Shown here in pieces: positions 24,505-34,465 of a stretch of DNA of 64,000 bases. A program made the position numbers and the translations under genes. Source of the DNA: Chelativorans sp. J32 (GTDB lineage Bacteria; Pseudomonadota; Alphaproteobacteria; Rhizobiales; Rhizobiaceae); assembly GCF_000518985.1 (NCBI RefSeq), contig NZ_JAEQ01000001.1:186001-250000 (forward strand). The letters run 5' to 3'. Each line of letters begins with the position of its first letter. Position 1 is the stretch's first letter. The notes under the pieces are model-generated. The model ran no database searches and was not told the origin of the DNA. It saw only the letters and a list, made by a program, of their open reading frames with translations.

Positions 24505-25905
24505 ATGGCCACACTGACCGATTCAGCCGCCGCTTCTTTCCGTCCGCCGGCACCCTGCCCACGCCAGAAGCCCCCCTCGACGCTTCAGATGATGCGGATC
24601 GTCTATCGCAACCCGTTGGAGCTCTGGGGAGAACCCTCCTACAACGAGCCCTGGGTTCTGGTGACCGGCGGCATTGGCGGCCCGCTTCTCATCGCCAATG
24701 ATCCCGGCCTGATCCGCCATGTGCTGGTCGACAATGCCCGGAACTACAAGATGGCGCGCGTGCGCCAGAAAATCCTTCGGCCGATCCTGCGCGACGGTCT
24801 TCTGACGGCAGAAGGCGAGGTCTGGCGCCGCTCGCGCAAGGCGATGGCGCCCGTCTTCACGCCTCGCCACATCGCCGGATTTGCAAAGCCGATGCTGGAA
24901 AAGGCAGAGACTTTCGCCGAGCGTTACGAACAGACGATAGGCGGCACGGTGGATGTCTCGCGCGACATGACGATGCTCACCTTCGACATCCTCTCCGAAA
25001 CGCTCTTTTCCGGTGAGGTCGCGGGAGATCCCGGCGGTTTCGCGCATCAGGTGGACCGCCTCTTCGAGACGATGGGCAGGGTCGATCCGCTCGATCTTCT
25101 CGGCGCACCGGACTGGCTTCCGAGAATCACGCGCATTCTTGGGCGGAACTCGCTTGCTTTCTTTCGCGACATCGTCGCGCGCACGATGGAATTGCGGAAG
25201 GAGAAGCTTGCTGGTGGCCAGGCGGATGCCCCGGAGGATTTCCTCACATTGCTTCTGCGCGCCGAGGGCCCCCAAGGGCTTTCGCGCGGAGAGATCGAGG
25301 ACAACATCATCACCTTTATCGGCGCCGGCCATGAGACGACGGCCCGCGCGCTGGGCTGGACCCTCTATTGCCTCGCGAACCTGCCGGAGGAGCGCGCACG
25401 GATCGAGGCCGAGATCGACCAGGTTCTTTCAAGCGAGCCGGATCCTGTGAAGTGGCTCGACGCGATGCCGTTTACGCGTGCCTCCTTCGAGGAGGCGATG
25501 CGCCTTTATCCGCCAGCGCCGTCCATCAATCGCGAGGCGATCGAAAACGATACCTATGCCGATCTGAAGATCCCGAAGGGCGCCCAGGTGCTGGTCATGC
25601 CATGGACCGTGCATCGGCACCGCAAGCTATGGGATGACCCGGACGCCTATCAACCTTCTCGGTTCCATCCGGAGAACCGCGACAAAATCAATCGTTTCCA
25701 GTATCTGCCGTTCGGAGCGGGTCCCCGAGTGTGCATCGGCGCAACCTTCGCCATGCAGGAGGCGGTGATCGCGCTCGCGGTGCTCATGTCGCGCTACCGG
25801 TTCGATCTCCTGCCCGAAACCAAACCATGGCCGGTGCAGAAGCTTACGACACAGCCGCAAGGTGGCCTGCCGATGCGGGTGAGCCGCCGTCAGCGCGGAG
25901 CGTAG
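24505..25905 (+). CDS. cytochrome P450
   Basis: 466 residues. The I-helix oxygen-binding motif is GAGHETTA, the K-helix ExxR is EEAMRLYPP, the PERF-like region is PSRFHPENR, and the heme loop is [14 protein letters not shown] with Cys 410 as iron ligand. There is no membrane anchor and no fused reductase; a ferredoxin partner must be elsewhere. The substrate is unknown; the length and the RYPP-type K-helix resemble fatty-acid or terpene-hydroxylating bacterial P450s. The last 16 bases overlap the convergent yraN. Confidence 0.92.
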   Translation: MATLTDSAAASFRPPAPCPRQKPPSTLQMMRIVYRNPLELWGEPSYNEPWVLVTGGIGGPLLIANDPGLIRHVLVDNARNYKMARVRQKILRPILRDGLLTAEGEVWRRSRKAMAPVFTPRHIAGFAKPMLEKAETFAERYEQTIGGTVDVSRDMTMLTFDILSETLFSGEVAGDPGGFAHQVDRLFETMGRVDPLDLLGAPDWLPRITRILGRNSLAFFRDIVARTMELRKEKLAGGQADAPEDFLTLLLRAEGPQGLSRGEIEDNIITFIGAGHETTARALGWTLYCLANLPEERARIEAEIDQVLSSEPDPVKWLDAMPFTRASFEEAMRLYPPAPSINREAIENDTYADLKIPKGAQVLVMPWTVHRHRKLWDDPDAYQPSRFHPENRDKINRFQYLPFGAGPRVCIGATFAMQEAVIALAVLMSRYRFDLLPETKPWPVQKLTTQPQGGLPMRVSRRQRGA

Positions 25906-26267
25906 ATATTTTTCACATGCACCGGCCAGCGGCGCGGCACGATCGCGACCAGATCGTAGCGAAGGCTGAGACGGGCGTAATCGGGCTGCCGTGCCAACCA
26001 TAGATCGGCAGCCGCGTCGATGCGCCTTTGGGCGGTGAAGGAGACGGCCTCCATCGCTTCTGCCAAAGTCGGCCGGGCTTTTACCTCTACGATCGCAACC
26101 AGATCGCCGCGCCTCGCGATCAAGTCGATTTCACCCAGCGGCGTGCGGAAGCGGCGCGCGAGGATGCGATAACCCTTCAACATCAGGGCGATCGCGGCGA
26201 TCCATTCGCCCCGGTGGCCCTTGCGGTAGGCGCGCAGACGGCTCAGGCGGGCGGCGTCACCGCGCAT
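25890..26267 (-). CDS. YraN family (UPF0102) endonuclease-like protein
   Basis: 125 residues with the restriction-endonuclease-like core [21 protein letters not shown] (split here: GEIDLI then AIVEVKAR), preceded by [20 protein letters not shown]. The family is widely paired with rsmI, as here, where the start overlaps the rsmI stop by 11 bases. A role in DNA processing is presumed from the fold. Confidence 0.9.
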   Translation of the reverse strand: MRGDAARLSRLRAYRKGHRGEWIAAIALMLKGYRILARRFRTPLGEIDLIARRGDLVAIVEVKARPTLAEAMEAVSFTAQRRIDAAADLWLARQPDYARLSLRYDLVAIVPRRWPVHVKNIYAPR

Positions 26268-27162
26268 TTCCCTCTTCCTTCAAAACGAGCAGGCGCTGGT
26301 ACAGTTCTGATTTCTTTCCCCCGGTCATGCGGGCGGCCTCGCCCGCAGCCTTGGAAGCGGGCATCTCGGCCGCGAGCGCGAGGAGCAGCCTGTCCACTTC
26401 CTCTGCGCCTGTGGTCGTTTCTTCGCCGGGCGGGGCGACGCAGATCACGACTTCGCCCTTCGGAGCACCTACCTCCCCATAATGGGCTGCCAGTTCGCCC
26501 AGGCTTCCCCGCCGCACTTCTTCGAATGCCTTGGTCAGCTCACGCGCCACAACCGCCTGCCTGTCTCCTAGGGTTTGCGACATGGCTGCAAGGCTTTCGG
26601 CGAGCCGGCGGGGCGATTCGAAGAAGACGAGCGTCGCGGGTACGGACTGGATCGTCTCCAGGCGGCTCCTGCGTTGGCCGGCCTTAGAGGAAAGGAAGCC
26701 GGCGAACATGAAGGAATCCGTGGGCAAACCTGCGGCTGTCAACGCGGCGAGCACGGCCGAAGGGCCCGGCACCGGCACCACACGGATGCCTCTTTCCTGC
26801 GCCGTCTGAACAAGGCGGAAACCGGGATCCGAAACGAGCGGCGTGCCGGCATCGCTGGCGAGCGCCACGCTCTGCCCGCTTTCCACCATCGCCACCAGGC
26901 GCGGGGCGGCCTCAGCCTCGTTGTGCTCGTGATAGGCAAGCATGCGCCGGCGGATCCCGTAGCGATCGAGGAGGACACGGGTCACCCGCGTGTCTTCGCA
27001 GGCAAGGATATCGGCAGCGGCGAGTGTCTCCAGCGCACGAAGCGTGATGTCGGCAAGATTGCCGATGGGCGTCGCGACAAGATAGAGCGCCGGTTCGAGG
27101 CGGGGGGCAGCTATCTCCGCCCCGCCTATCATGAACGACCTGCGCTCTTTGTCGGAATCCAC
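26257..27162 (-). CDS. rsmI: 16S rRNA (cytidine1402-2'-O)-methyltransferase
   Basis: 301 residues of the tetrapyrrole-methylase fold: [60 protein letters not shown] and [12 protein letters not shown]. It methylates C1402 in the ribosomal decoding centre. A GTG at 27162 is used because the residues before the ATG at 27132 ([12 protein letters not shown]) look family-conserved; the ATG at 27132 is the alternative. It is divergent from the LpoA-like gene. Confidence 0.9.
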   Translation of the reverse strand: MDSDKERRSFMIGGAEIAAPRLEPALYLVATPIGNLADITLRALETLAAADILACEDTRVTRVLLDRYGIRRRMLAYHEHNEAEAAPRLVAMVESGQSVALASDAGTPLVSDPGFRLVQTAQERGIRVVPVPGPSAVLAALTAAGLPTDSFMFAGFLSSKAGQRRSRLETIQSVPATLVFFESPRRLAESLAAMSQTLGDRQAVVARELTKAFEEVRRGSLGELAAHYGEVGAPKGEVVICVAPPGEETTTGAEEVDRLLLALAAEMPASKAAGEAARMTGGKKSELYQRLLVLKEEGNAR

Positions 27163-27268
27163 GTTTCTGCCCCTGGGCGATCCACATCTTGCTGGCCAAC
27201 TTCTTTGACATGGTGACCTGCAGGTTGCAAATTCCCGCACGAACGCATCTGGCTTCGAAAGGAAGGCA

Positions 27269-28477
27269 ATGAGTTTGGCCCAGGCGCTTCGCGCTAGGAT
27301 TTCCTCCGCTGCAGCGCTTGCCTGCATAGCTTTTCTTACGGCCTGCGCGGGGCAGCCCGTTCCTTCCGGACTGCCGACAAGGGCCCCGATTGCCGAACCG
27401 CAACCGGCGGCAATCCCGGCCCCTGTGCAGGGAGAGGTCATCGGTACCGGAGAGACGCGGGTCGCGCTCCTCGTTCCGCTCAGTGCAGAGGGCAATGGCC
27501 GTGCGATCGGGGCCGAACTGAAGAACGCGGCACAGCTCGCCCTGGCGGATGCAGGGCTCGATTCGCTTCAGATCGTGGTGAAGGACACCGGCGGCACGGA
27601 GACAGGCGCGGCTTCGGCAGCAGCAAGTGCTGCAGCCGAAGGCTCGGCCATGATCATCGGACCGCTGTTCGCCGCCGAAGTGCGCGCGGTGTCGGCTGCG
27701 CTCGGTCCCTCCCATGCGCCCGTCCTCGGCTTCTCGTCAGACCGAACGGTGGCCGCGCCAGGCACCTATCTCAATTCCTTCCTGCCGGAGGATCTTGTCC
27801 GGCGCATCATTTCATACGCAGCTTCGCAAGGCGTAAGGAAGGTTGTGGCCCTGGTGCCGAACGGCCCCGCCGGCGATCTGGCGGAAACCGAAGCACGGCG
27901 TGTCCTTCAGGCAGCCGGCGGCGATGTCACGGCGATTGGCCGGTACGGCTACGACAATGCCTCGGTGATGGCGGCTTTGCAGGAAGTCGCGCTTGCGATC
28001 GGCGAAGCCGATGCGATCTTCATTCCCGATGGTGGCAACACTCCAAGTGTCATCACCACCGCGCTCAAGGGCATGGGGATTGATCTTTCGGGCAAGAGGC
28101 TTCTCGGCAACGGGCAATGGACCAGCGCCAACCTGACTGATCCATCCCTTCAAGGTGGCTGGTTTGCCGATGTGGATCAGGCGCGCCTCAACATCTTCAA
28201 GGGCCGCTATCGTCAACGCTTTGGAACGGAGCCGTCGGTCACCGCTTCGCTCGCCTATGATTCGGTGATCCTCGCCGCTGCCTTTGCACGCCAGGGCGGC
28301 AAGCCGGCCTTCACTGCAGCAAACCTCCAGATTCCCGCAGGATTTGCCGGCACCACCGGAACATTCCGCTTCCTCCCCGACGGCACCAACCAGCGTGGCT
28401 ACGCGATCTACGAGGTAACGGAGGGGGCCGCCCGGCTCATCAGCCCCGCGCCTTCGAGCTTCGCTGGCGCGAGCTGA
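27269..28477 (+). CDS. penicillin-binding protein activator-like lipoprotein (LpoA/YraM type)
   Basis: 402 residues with a lipoprotein signal (ALACIAFLTACAGQ, Cys acylated), a Pro/Ala linker, then a periplasmic-binding-protein type 1 fold (VALLVPLSAEGNGRAIGAEL, MIIGPLFAAEV, KVVALVPNGPAGDLAE, DAIFIPDGG, RLLGNGQWTS). The family is annotated as penicillin-binding protein activator; in gammaproteobacteria LpoA stimulates PBP1A. Direct evidence in alphaproteobacteria is lacking, and an ABC-binding-protein-like role is possible. GGAAGG precedes the ATG. Confidence 0.85.
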   Translation: MSLAQALRARISSAAALACIAFLTACAGQPVPSGLPTRAPIAEPQPAAIPAPVQGEVIGTGETRVALLVPLSAEGNGRAIGAELKNAAQLALADAGLDSLQIVVKDTGGTETGAASAAASAAAEGSAMIIGPLFAAEVRAVSAALGPSHAPVLGFSSDRTVAAPGTYLNSFLPEDLVRRIISYAASQGVRKVVALVPNGPAGDLAETEARRVLQAAGGDVTAIGRYGYDNASVMAALQEVALAIGEADAIFIPDGGNTPSVITTALKGMGIDLSGKRLLGNGQWTSANLTDPSLQGGWFADVDQARLNIFKGRYRQRFGTEPSVTASLAYDSVILAAAFARQGGKPAFTAANLQIPAGFAGTTGTFRFLPDGTNQRGYAIYEVTEGAARLISPAPSSFAGAS

Positions 28478-28481
28478 GATT

Positions 28482-29645
28482 TCAACGCGCCAGGTCGGCC
28501 ACGAGGGCGTCCAGCACCACCATGCCCGCGGGGGTGGCACGCAGGCGCGAGTTCCCGACTGGTTCGATCAATCCTTCCGAGCGCAGGATGGCAACGCGTT
28601 GCGGAGAAAGCGGATGGCCCGCAAGTTTTTCATAACGTTCGAGGTCGATACCTTCGACCAATCGCAATCCCATCAGCAGGAACTCGTCGGCCTCTTCGGA
28701 GCGCGTGAGCATCTCGCCGCCTGTCACGCCGGTTCCGCGCGCTTCCACCAGCGCCGCCCAGCTCTCGGGGTTCTTTTCGGTGATGGTGACCACGCGCCGC
28801 CCGTCCTCGACAAAACGGCCATGCGCGCCCGGACCGACGCCGACATATTCGCCATAGCGCCAATAGATGAGATTGTGGCGGCTCTCTGATCCAGGCTTCG
28901 CATGATTGGAAATCTCATAGGCCGGAAGCCCGCTGGCCGCCGTCACCTCCTGTGTTGCCTCGTAGAGGTCGGCGGCGAGATCCGCATCGGGCACCACCAG
29001 CTTCCCCGCTGCGCGCAGCGCGTAGAATGGCGTGCCCTCCTCGATCGTGAGCTGGTAGAGCGAGAGATGATCGGCGGCATAGCCTATCGCCTCCTGCAAC
29101 TCCGCTTTCCAGCCATCCACGGTCTGCCCCGGTCGTGCATAGATCAGGTCGAAAGACATTCGCGGGAAAATCTCGCGCGCAAGCCGTATCGCACGAAGCG
29201 CCTCTTCCACATTGTGCAGGCGGCCGAGGAAGCGAAGGTCTTTGTCGTTCAGCGCCTGCACGCCCATGGAAACCCGATTCACGCCGGCCGAGCGATACCC
29301 CCGGAAACGGTCGGCTTCCACGGAGGAGGGATTGGCCTCCAGCGTGATTTCCACGCCAATCGGGACGCGCCAATTCGCGGCAATGGCGTCGATGATGGCG
29401 CCGACGGTCTTCGGCTCCATCAAAGAGGGAGTGCCACCGCCGAGAAAGATGCTGGAAACGCTGCGGGGGCCGGTGCGTGCCCGCATGGCGGCGAGCTCCC
29501 GTGCGAAGGCGGCGACGAAGCGTTCCTGATCCACCGGCTGATGGCGCACATGGCTATTGAAGTCGCAATACGGGCATTTGGCCGCGCAGAAGGGCCAGTG
29601 AACGTAAACACCGAAGCCGGGCCCCTCGTCGAGCGCCTCGTTCAT
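28482..29645 (-). CDS. hemW: radical SAM family heme chaperone HemW
   Basis: 387 residues. The radical-SAM cysteines are C20, C24 and C27 in [10 protein letters not shown]. Further features are [37 protein letters not shown] and the C-terminal HemN-type domain ([16 protein letters not shown]). It lacks the extra N-terminus of true coproporphyrinogen dehydrogenases, so HemW (heme delivery) is preferred to HemN. It is the last gene of rph-VOC-rdgB-hemW; its ATG overlaps the rdgB stop. Confidence 0.9.
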   Translation of the reverse strand: MNEALDEGPGFGVYVHWPFCAAKCPYCDFNSHVRHQPVDQERFVAAFARELAAMRARTGPRSVSSIFLGGGTPSLMEPKTVGAIIDAIAANWRVPIGVEITLEANPSSVEADRFRGYRSAGVNRVSMGVQALNDKDLRFLGRLHNVEEALRAIRLAREIFPRMSFDLIYARPGQTVDGWKAELQEAIGYAADHLSLYQLTIEEGTPFYALRAAGKLVVPDADLAADLYEATQEVTAASGLPAYEISNHAKPGSESRHNLIYWRYGEYVGVGPGAHGRFVEDGRRVVTITEKNPESWAALVEARGTGVTGGEMLTRSEEADEFLLMGLRLVEGIDLERYEKLAGHPLSPQRVAILRSEGLIEPVGNSRLRATPAGMVVLDALVADLAR

Positions 29646-30289
29646 CTCACTCCAAGCCTTGCCTGCGCGAATTTCTGAAACGCACGGGCCCGATGCGAAA
29701 GAGCATGCGTGTCGCCCGGTTTCCAGCCATGTTTCTCCTCGGCCGTCATCTCGCCGAACGTCCTCTCATAGCCATCGGGCTGGAACACCGGATCATATCC
29801 GAATCCGAGTTCGCCGCGAGGCGGCCAAACCAGATGGCCTTCTACCTCGCCCCGATAGAATTCTGCCTTGCCGTCGGGAAAACACAGGCAAAGGACTGCC
29901 ACGAAGCGCGCGCGCCTCTGCTGGGGCGCAAGCGCGCCCTTTTCACGCAGAAGCCTCTCGACCTTCTCCATGGCAATGCCAAAATCGCGGCTGCCGTCGG
30001 GCTGCGTCGCCCAGTCGGCGGTATAGACACCAGGCGCGCCGCCGAGAGCGTCCGCACACATTCCGGAATCGTCCGACAGCGCTGGCAGGCCTGTCGCCGT
30101 CGCGGCGGCATGGGCCTTTATATAGGCATTCTGCTCGAATTCCGTCCCGGTCTCTTCCGGCTCGGGCAGGCCGAGCTCCGCCACCGACAGAACTTCATAC
30201 CCGAATGGTGCCAGCAGGCCAGCAAACTCCGCCAGCTTGCCTTTATTGTGACTGGCGAGCACAAACTTCCTGTTTTCGATGGGCCTCAC
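29642..30289 (-). CDS. rdgB: non-canonical purine NTP pyrophosphatase RdgB
   Basis: 215 residues. Family landmarks are [14 protein letters not shown] near the N-terminus, [20 protein letters not shown], and the C-terminal [18 protein letters not shown] with [10 protein letters not shown]. It hydrolyses ITP, dITP and XTP to clean the nucleotide pool. Start and stop each overlap a neighbour by four bases, so it is tightly coupled in the rph operon. Confidence 0.94.
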   Translation of the reverse strand: MRPIENRKFVLASHNKGKLAEFAGLLAPFGYEVLSVAELGLPEPEETGTEFEQNAYIKAHAAATATGLPALSDDSGMCADALGGAPGVYTADWATQPDGSRDFGIAMEKVERLLREKGALAPQQRRARFVAVLCLCFPDGKAEFYRGEVEGHLVWPPRGELGFGYDPVFQPDGYERTFGEMTAEEKHGWKPGDTHALSHRARAFQKFAQARLGVR

Positions 30290-30699
30290 GAAAAACCCCA
30301 GATGCGCGGTTCAGCGAATTCCAGCGAGTTGCCGGATGGGTCGCGAAAATAGATGGACCGGCCACCTCGCGGCCACTCGAAATCGGCTTCTATGGCGATG
30401 TTGTGATCTTCGAGCCGCTTTTTCCACAGCTCGATCTCATCACCGCTTGCCGAAAAGCACAGATGCCCCGGTCCACGACTGCCATGCGGCGGGACGGGCA
30501 GGCGCGCGTCGGGCTCGGGCGAGACTTCCGTCACTTCGGGGAGGAAAAGGAGCAGAACGCCATCGCCGCAGCGGAAGAAAACGTGTCGCCCTTCCGCCTT
30601 GGCCAGGAGCTCGAGGCCCAGCACTTCCCCATAGAAGCGCTCGGCCTCGGCCAGATCGCTTACATAAAGTGCGGCTTCGAGTATGGCTTGAGGCTTCAT
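30286..30699 (-). CDS. VOC-family (glyoxalase-fold) protein
   Basis: 137 residues with two betaalphabetabetabeta repeats: [20 protein letters not shown] and [19 protein letters not shown], ending [17 protein letters not shown]. The second His (GHLCF) and final Glu (SLEFAEP) metal-ligand positions are kept; the first ligand position appears to be non-polar. The substrate is unknown. It lies five bases after rph and overlaps rdgB. Confidence 0.88.
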   Translation of the reverse strand: MKPQAILEAALYVSDLAEAERFYGEVLGLELLAKAEGRHVFFRCGDGVLLLFLPEVTEVSPEPDARLPVPPHGSRGPGHLCFSASGDEIELWKKRLEDHNIAIEADFEWPRGGRSIYFRDPSGNSLEFAEPRIWGFS

Positions 30700-30704
30700 T
30701 CTTC

Positions 30705-31421
30705 CTACGATACCGCCATTTTCTGCAGCTCCACGAGCCGGGAGATGCCCTTCTTGGCGAGCCCGAGGAGCTTCTGGAATTCTTCCTCCGTGAAGGGCGC
30801 GCCTTCGGCAGTCCCTTGGATTTCGACGATCCCGCCCTTCCCGGTCATGACAAAATTGGCATCGGTTTCTGCAGCGGAATCTTCAGCATAGTCGAGGTCC
30901 AGCACCGGCGTGCCCTCATAGATGCCGCAGGAGATCGCCGCGACATGGTCCTTCAAAACACGCTCGACGGAGACCATCTGCCGCGCCTGCATCCAGGAGA
31001 GGCAGTCGTGGAGCGCGACAAACCCGCCGGTGATGGCCGCGGTACGCGTTCCACCATCGGCCTGAAGCACGTCGCAATCGACCGTGATCTGCATTTCGCC
31101 GAGCGCCTGCAGATCAACGACCGAGCGCAGGCTGCGGCCAACCAGGCGCTGGATCTCCAGCGTGCGTCCGCCCTGCTTGCCGCTGGCCGCTTCGCGGCGC
31201 ATGCGATCGCCGGTCGAGCGTGGCAGCATGCCGTATTCCGCCGTCACCCAACCCTTGCCCGAATTACGCAGCCACCCCGGCACCTTCTCCTCAAGGCTTG
31301 CGGTGCACAACACATGCGTATCGCCGAACTTCACAAGACAGGAACCTTCGGCGTGTTTCGACACGCCGCGCTCGAAGCTGACTGCGCGCATCTCGTCCGG
31401 TTGCCGTCTTGATGGTCGCAT
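30705..31421 (-). CDS. rph: ribonuclease PH
   Basis: 238 residues of the PDX/RNase PH fold: [75 protein letters not shown] and [19 protein letters not shown]. It trims tRNA 3' ends phosphorolytically. The ATG at 31421 gives the usual family length; longer in-frame starts are not supported. It is divergent from hrcA and first in its operon. Confidence 0.95.
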   Translation of the reverse strand: MRPSRRQPDEMRAVSFERGVSKHAEGSCLVKFGDTHVLCTASLEEKVPGWLRNSGKGWVTAEYGMLPRSTGDRMRREAASGKQGGRTLEIQRLVGRSLRSVVDLQALGEMQITVDCDVLQADGGTRTAAITGGFVALHDCLSWMQARQMVSVERVLKDHVAAISCGIYEGTPVLDLDYAEDSAAETDANFVMTGKGGIVEIQGTAEGAPFTEEEFQKLLGLAKKGISRLVELQKMAVS

Positions 31422-31572
31422 TTTTCGGGTCTCCGCTCGTATTGGTGGACATTGGGGCGGCTTGTAGCTTTCCGTATTCCTGGACGCAAAGGAAAAGCAT
31501 GTTCGCTGTCCACCGCCAACAGTTGTGTTCGCCATCGTCCATCTTATATCTTCAGCGGACGGAGGCACGAGC

Positions 31573-32643
31573 ATGACCAAGCCTGTCGCTGACCAGACAT
31601 TGCAATCCCTTGACGCGCGTTCGCGCGACATTTTTCGTCTGATCGTCGAAAGCTATCTGCAGCATGGCGAGCCAGTGGGCTCGCGCAACCTGTCGCGTCT
31701 TTTGCCGAGCCAGCTTTCTCCGGCGACCGTACGCAACGTGATGAGCGATCTCGAGCAGCTCGGGCTAATCTACGCACCGCACGTTTCTGCAGGCCGGCTT
31801 CCCACGCAACAGGGGCTTCGTTTCTTTGTAGATGCCTTTATGGAGGTGGGGGATCTTTCCGAGGACGAGCGGCGCGTCATCGAGGCCCAGATCAAGGCAT
31901 CGGGACGCAGCCAATCCCTGGAGCACATGCTGACGGAAGCAAGCCAGATGCTTTCCGGGCTCTCTCGCGGCGCCGGCCTCGTGCTCGCCGCCAAGACCGA
32001 GACTCCGCTCAAGCATATCGAGTTCATTCAGCTGGAACCGCAGAAGGCGCTGGCGATCCTCGTCTCCCGCAATGGCGACGTGGAAAACCGCGTCGTCGAT
32101 TTGCCGGCAGGCGTGACGGCCTCGCAACTCATGGAAGCATCCAACTTCCTGAACGGGCATATTCGCGGTCGCACCCTTGCGGAAGCGAAAGCAGAAATGG
32201 CGCGCTTGCGAGAAGAGACACGCGCCGCCCTCGACACGCTTTCCCAATCGCTGGTGGAACAGGGGCTTGCCATTTGGGCGGGCAGCGAGACCGATTCCCC
32301 GGCGCGCATCATCATTCGCGGCCGCGCGAATCTGCTCGATAATGTCACGGCCCAGGCCGATCTTGAGCTCCTGAGGCACCTTTTCGAAGATCTGGAGACC
32401 AAGGAAGCCCTGATCCAGCTGCTGGAACTCGCAGAAGAAGGGCCAGGCGTTCGGATCTTCATAGGCTCGGAGAACAAGCTCTTCTCCCTGTCCGGTTCAT
32501 CCCTCATCGTCGCGCCCTATCGTGACCAGGATTCGCGCGTGATCGGGGCCTTGGGGATTATCGGGCCGACTCGCCTCAACTATGCGCGGATCGTGCCGAT
32601 GGTGGATTACACGGCCCAGCTCGTCAGCCGCCTTCTTCGCTAG
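31573..32643 (+). CDS. hrcA: heat-inducible transcription repressor HrcA
   Basis: 356 residues. The N-terminal winged helix reads [20 protein letters not shown] and [18 protein letters not shown], then [18 protein letters not shown]. The C-terminal inducer-like domain ends [19 protein letters not shown]. HrcA binds CIRCE elements upstream of chaperonin genes; I see no CIRCE inside this window. GGAGG seven bases before the ATG at 31573 sets the start, rejecting an upstream in-frame ATG. Confidence 0.95.
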   Translation: MTKPVADQTLQSLDARSRDIFRLIVESYLQHGEPVGSRNLSRLLPSQLSPATVRNVMSDLEQLGLIYAPHVSAGRLPTQQGLRFFVDAFMEVGDLSEDERRVIEAQIKASGRSQSLEHMLTEASQMLSGLSRGAGLVLAAKTETPLKHIEFIQLEPQKALAILVSRNGDVENRVVDLPAGVTASQLMEASNFLNGHIRGRTLAEAKAEMARLREETRAALDTLSQSLVEQGLAIWAGSETDSPARIIIRGRANLLDNVTAQADLELLRHLFEDLETKEALIQLLELAEEGPGVRIFIGSENKLFSLSGSSLIVAPYRDQDSRVIGALGIIGPTRLNYARIVPMVDYTAQLVSRLLR

Positions 32644-32661
32644 CAACCGATCGGAGTCAGG

Positions 32662-32958
32662 ATGTTCGGCCTTATTGGAAAAATGCGCGCCCAACCGGGC
32701 ATGCGGGATTCATTGCTGGAAATCCTGACATCTTCCACGGGCGGAATGCCGGGCTGTCTCAGCTATGTGATCGCGAAGGCTGAAGATGATGAAGATGTGA
32801 TCTGGATCACGGAAGTTTGGGACACGGAGGAAAATCACAAGGCGTCTCTCTCCCTTCCTCAGGTCCAACAGGCCATCTCCAAGGCGCGCCCGCTGATCGC
32901 CGGTTTTGAAAGCCATGTTCGCACGGCCCCTATAGGAGGGGTGGGGCTGCCCAGGTGA
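32662..32958 (+). CDS. antibiotic-biosynthesis-monooxygenase (ABM) domain protein
   Basis: 98 residues of the dimeric alpha+beta-barrel ABM fold: FGLIGKMRAQPGMRDSLLEI, GCLSYVIAKAEDDEDVIWIT, EVWDTEENHKASLSLPQV. Such proteins can be quinol monooxygenases or heme-degrading enzymes; no specific ligand is visible. It is inserted between hrcA and grpE, 18 bases after hrcA. Confidence 0.85.
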   Translation: MFGLIGKMRAQPGMRDSLLEILTSSTGGMPGCLSYVIAKAEDDEDVIWITEVWDTEENHKASLSLPQVQQAISKARPLIAGFESHVRTAPIGGVGLPR

Positions 32959-32978
32959 GCGCCGGCCTCTCTTCCGAC

Positions 32979-33009
32979 CCCTTGATTTTACGGTTGCAAA
33001 CCTCGATAT
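32979..33009 (+). promoter_or_regulatory. candidate heat-shock (RpoH) promoter of grpE
   Basis: CCCTTGAT (32979-32986) resembles the rhizobial RpoH -35 (CNCTTGAA), and CGATAT (33004-33009), 17 bases on, fits the -10 (CCANAT) with one mismatch. It lies 37 bases before the grpE ATG. Assigned by eye from the consensus. Confidence 0.4.
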
Positions 33010-33045
33010 CCGGCGCGACTTTGGAAGAACATTGACGGATAGGCA

Positions 33046-33714
33046 ATGAATACTCACCCCAAGGACGAACGCGCGCCAGAACAGGGCCAGACGGAGGATG
33101 TGGCCGTGGAAAATGGCGCGGAGACAGCACAGTCGTCGGACGCCGCGGCCGTTTCCGAGGAAGATGTGCTCCTGCGGCTCGCCAAGGAGAACGAGGATTT
33201 GAAGGAGCGCGCTCTGCGGCTGACCGCGGAGATGGAGAACCTGCGCAAGCGCACCCAGCGCGATGTCGCGGACGCGCGGGCATATGGCATTGCCAATTTC
33301 GCGCGTGACATGCTCACGGTGTCCGACAACCTGCAGCGTGCACTCCAGGCCGTTTCCGAGGAAGACCGCGCGCAGGCCGATCCCGGCCTGAAGGCCCTTG
33401 TGGAAGGCGTTGAAATGACCGAGCGCGCGATGCTTGCCGCGCTTGAGCGTCATGGTGTCAAGCGCATCGACCCCGAGGGGGAGAAGTTCGACCCCCATTT
33501 CCACCAGGCCATGTTCGAGGTTCCGAACCCGGAAGTCCCGAACAACACGGTGGTTCAGGTCGTCCAGGCGGGATACGTGATCGGCGACCGCGTTTTGCGG
33601 CCCGCAATGGTTGGAGTGGCGAAAGGCGGATCGAAGGGCGAGGCACCTGCCGACGCGCCCCGGGCTGCCGGAGCCGAAAACTCCACAGACGCCGCTTCGG
33701 GTGGCGCTTCCTAA
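33046..33714 (+). CDS. grpE: nucleotide exchange factor GrpE
   Basis: 222 residues. A disordered acidic N-terminus and a long coiled-coil helix ([20 protein letters not shown] and on) lead to [35 protein letters not shown], and the beta-domain end [32 protein letters not shown]. It exchanges ADP for ATP on DnaK. dnaK and dnaJ are not in the window. A 15-bp palindrome follows its stop codon. Confidence 0.95.
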   Translation: MNTHPKDERAPEQGQTEDVAVENGAETAQSSDAAAVSEEDVLLRLAKENEDLKERALRLTAEMENLRKRTQRDVADARAYGIANFARDMLTVSDNLQRALQAVSEEDRAQADPGLKALVEGVEMTERAMLAALERHGVKRIDPEGEKFDPHFHQAMFEVPNPEVPNNTVVQVVQAGYVIGDRVLRPAMVGVAKGGSKGEAPADAPRAAGAENSTDAASGGAS

Positions 33715-33769
33715 AGCGAAGTTCGCTTCGCCGCACCTCCGCCCGGCTCGCGCCCCTTGCTGAGCCGGG
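33714..33769 (+). terminator. two hairpins after grpE
   Basis: AAGCGAA-G-TTCGCTT (33714-33728) is a 15-base palindrome starting in the grpE stop codon. CCCGGCTC (33742-33749) then pairs with GAGCCGGG (33762-33769) around 12 bases. Neither is followed by a T-run, so termination here would be Rho-type or weak. Confidence 0.4.
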
Positions 33770-33832
33770 TCCGACCTACCGTCCGGCTTCCCTTCGGCGT
33801 GGCCATGCGCTAGCCCTTGGCGGGAGGCAGCG

Positions 33833-34465
33833 ATGAATCCGATTCTTCTCCTCGATTATGCGGGCGTGGCCGTCTTCGCCGCAACGGGCGCGCTTGCTGC
33901 CTCGCGCAAGCAGCTCGACATCATCGGCTTCCTGTTTTTTGCCGGCGTAACCGGAACCGGCGGGGGCACGTTGCGCGATCTGGTCCTCGGCGTCCCCGTG
34001 TTCTGGGTCATAAATCCCGCCTATCTCGTCGTCTGTGCGGTGGTGGCTGTTGTCGTCTACTTTTCCGCCCATCTGGTGGAGTCGCGCTACAAGCTGCTGC
34101 TCTGGCTGGATGCAGTCGGCCTGTCTGCCTATTGCGTGATGGGCGCAGCCAAGGGGCTTGCGGCCACCGGATCTCCAACGGTGGCCGTGGTAACAGGCAC
34201 GATGACGGGAACCTTCGGAGGCATCCTGCGCGATCTTGTGGCGGGAGAGCCGTCGGTCTTGCTCAGGCCGGAAATTTATATCACCGCGGCGCTCACGGGA
34301 GCCGCAGTCTTCACCTTGGCCGATCTTGCGGGCGCCCCGGTGGCGGCCAGCGCAGCGATCGCCTGCCTGACGGCCTTCGCCGTACGCGGCGGTGCACTAA
34401 AATTCGGCTGGACCTTTCCGCGCTACAAGCCACGTCCAGGGCGCAGGCCGGAAGATATCGTCTAG
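33833..34465 (+). CDS. trimeric intracellular cation (TRIC) channel-family protein
   Basis: 210 residues, two UPF0126/TRIC repeats with seven predicted helices: LLLDYAGVAVFAATGALAAS with GVTGTGGGTLRDLVLG, and LWLDAVGLSAYCVMGAAKG with GTMTGTFGGILRDLVAGEPS. Prokaryotic TRIC proteins are potassium-permeable channels. The stop codon lies in CTAG (34462-34465), shared with the convergent adenosine kinase gene. Confidence 0.9.
   Translation: MNPILLLDYAGVAVFAATGALAASRKQLDIIGFLFFAGVTGTGGGTLRDLVLGVPVFWVINPAYLVVCAVVAVVVYFSAHLVESRYKLLLWLDAVGLSAYCVMGAAKGLAATGSPTVAVVTGTMTGTFGGILRDLVAGEPSVLLRPEIYITAALTGAAVFTLADLAGAPVAASAAIACLTAFAVRGGALKFGWTFPRYKPRPGRRPEDIV

Noticed and set aside
31422-31572. CIRCE element upstream of hrcA
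   Set aside because: No TTAGCACTC-N9-GAGTGCTAA pattern is present on either strand.
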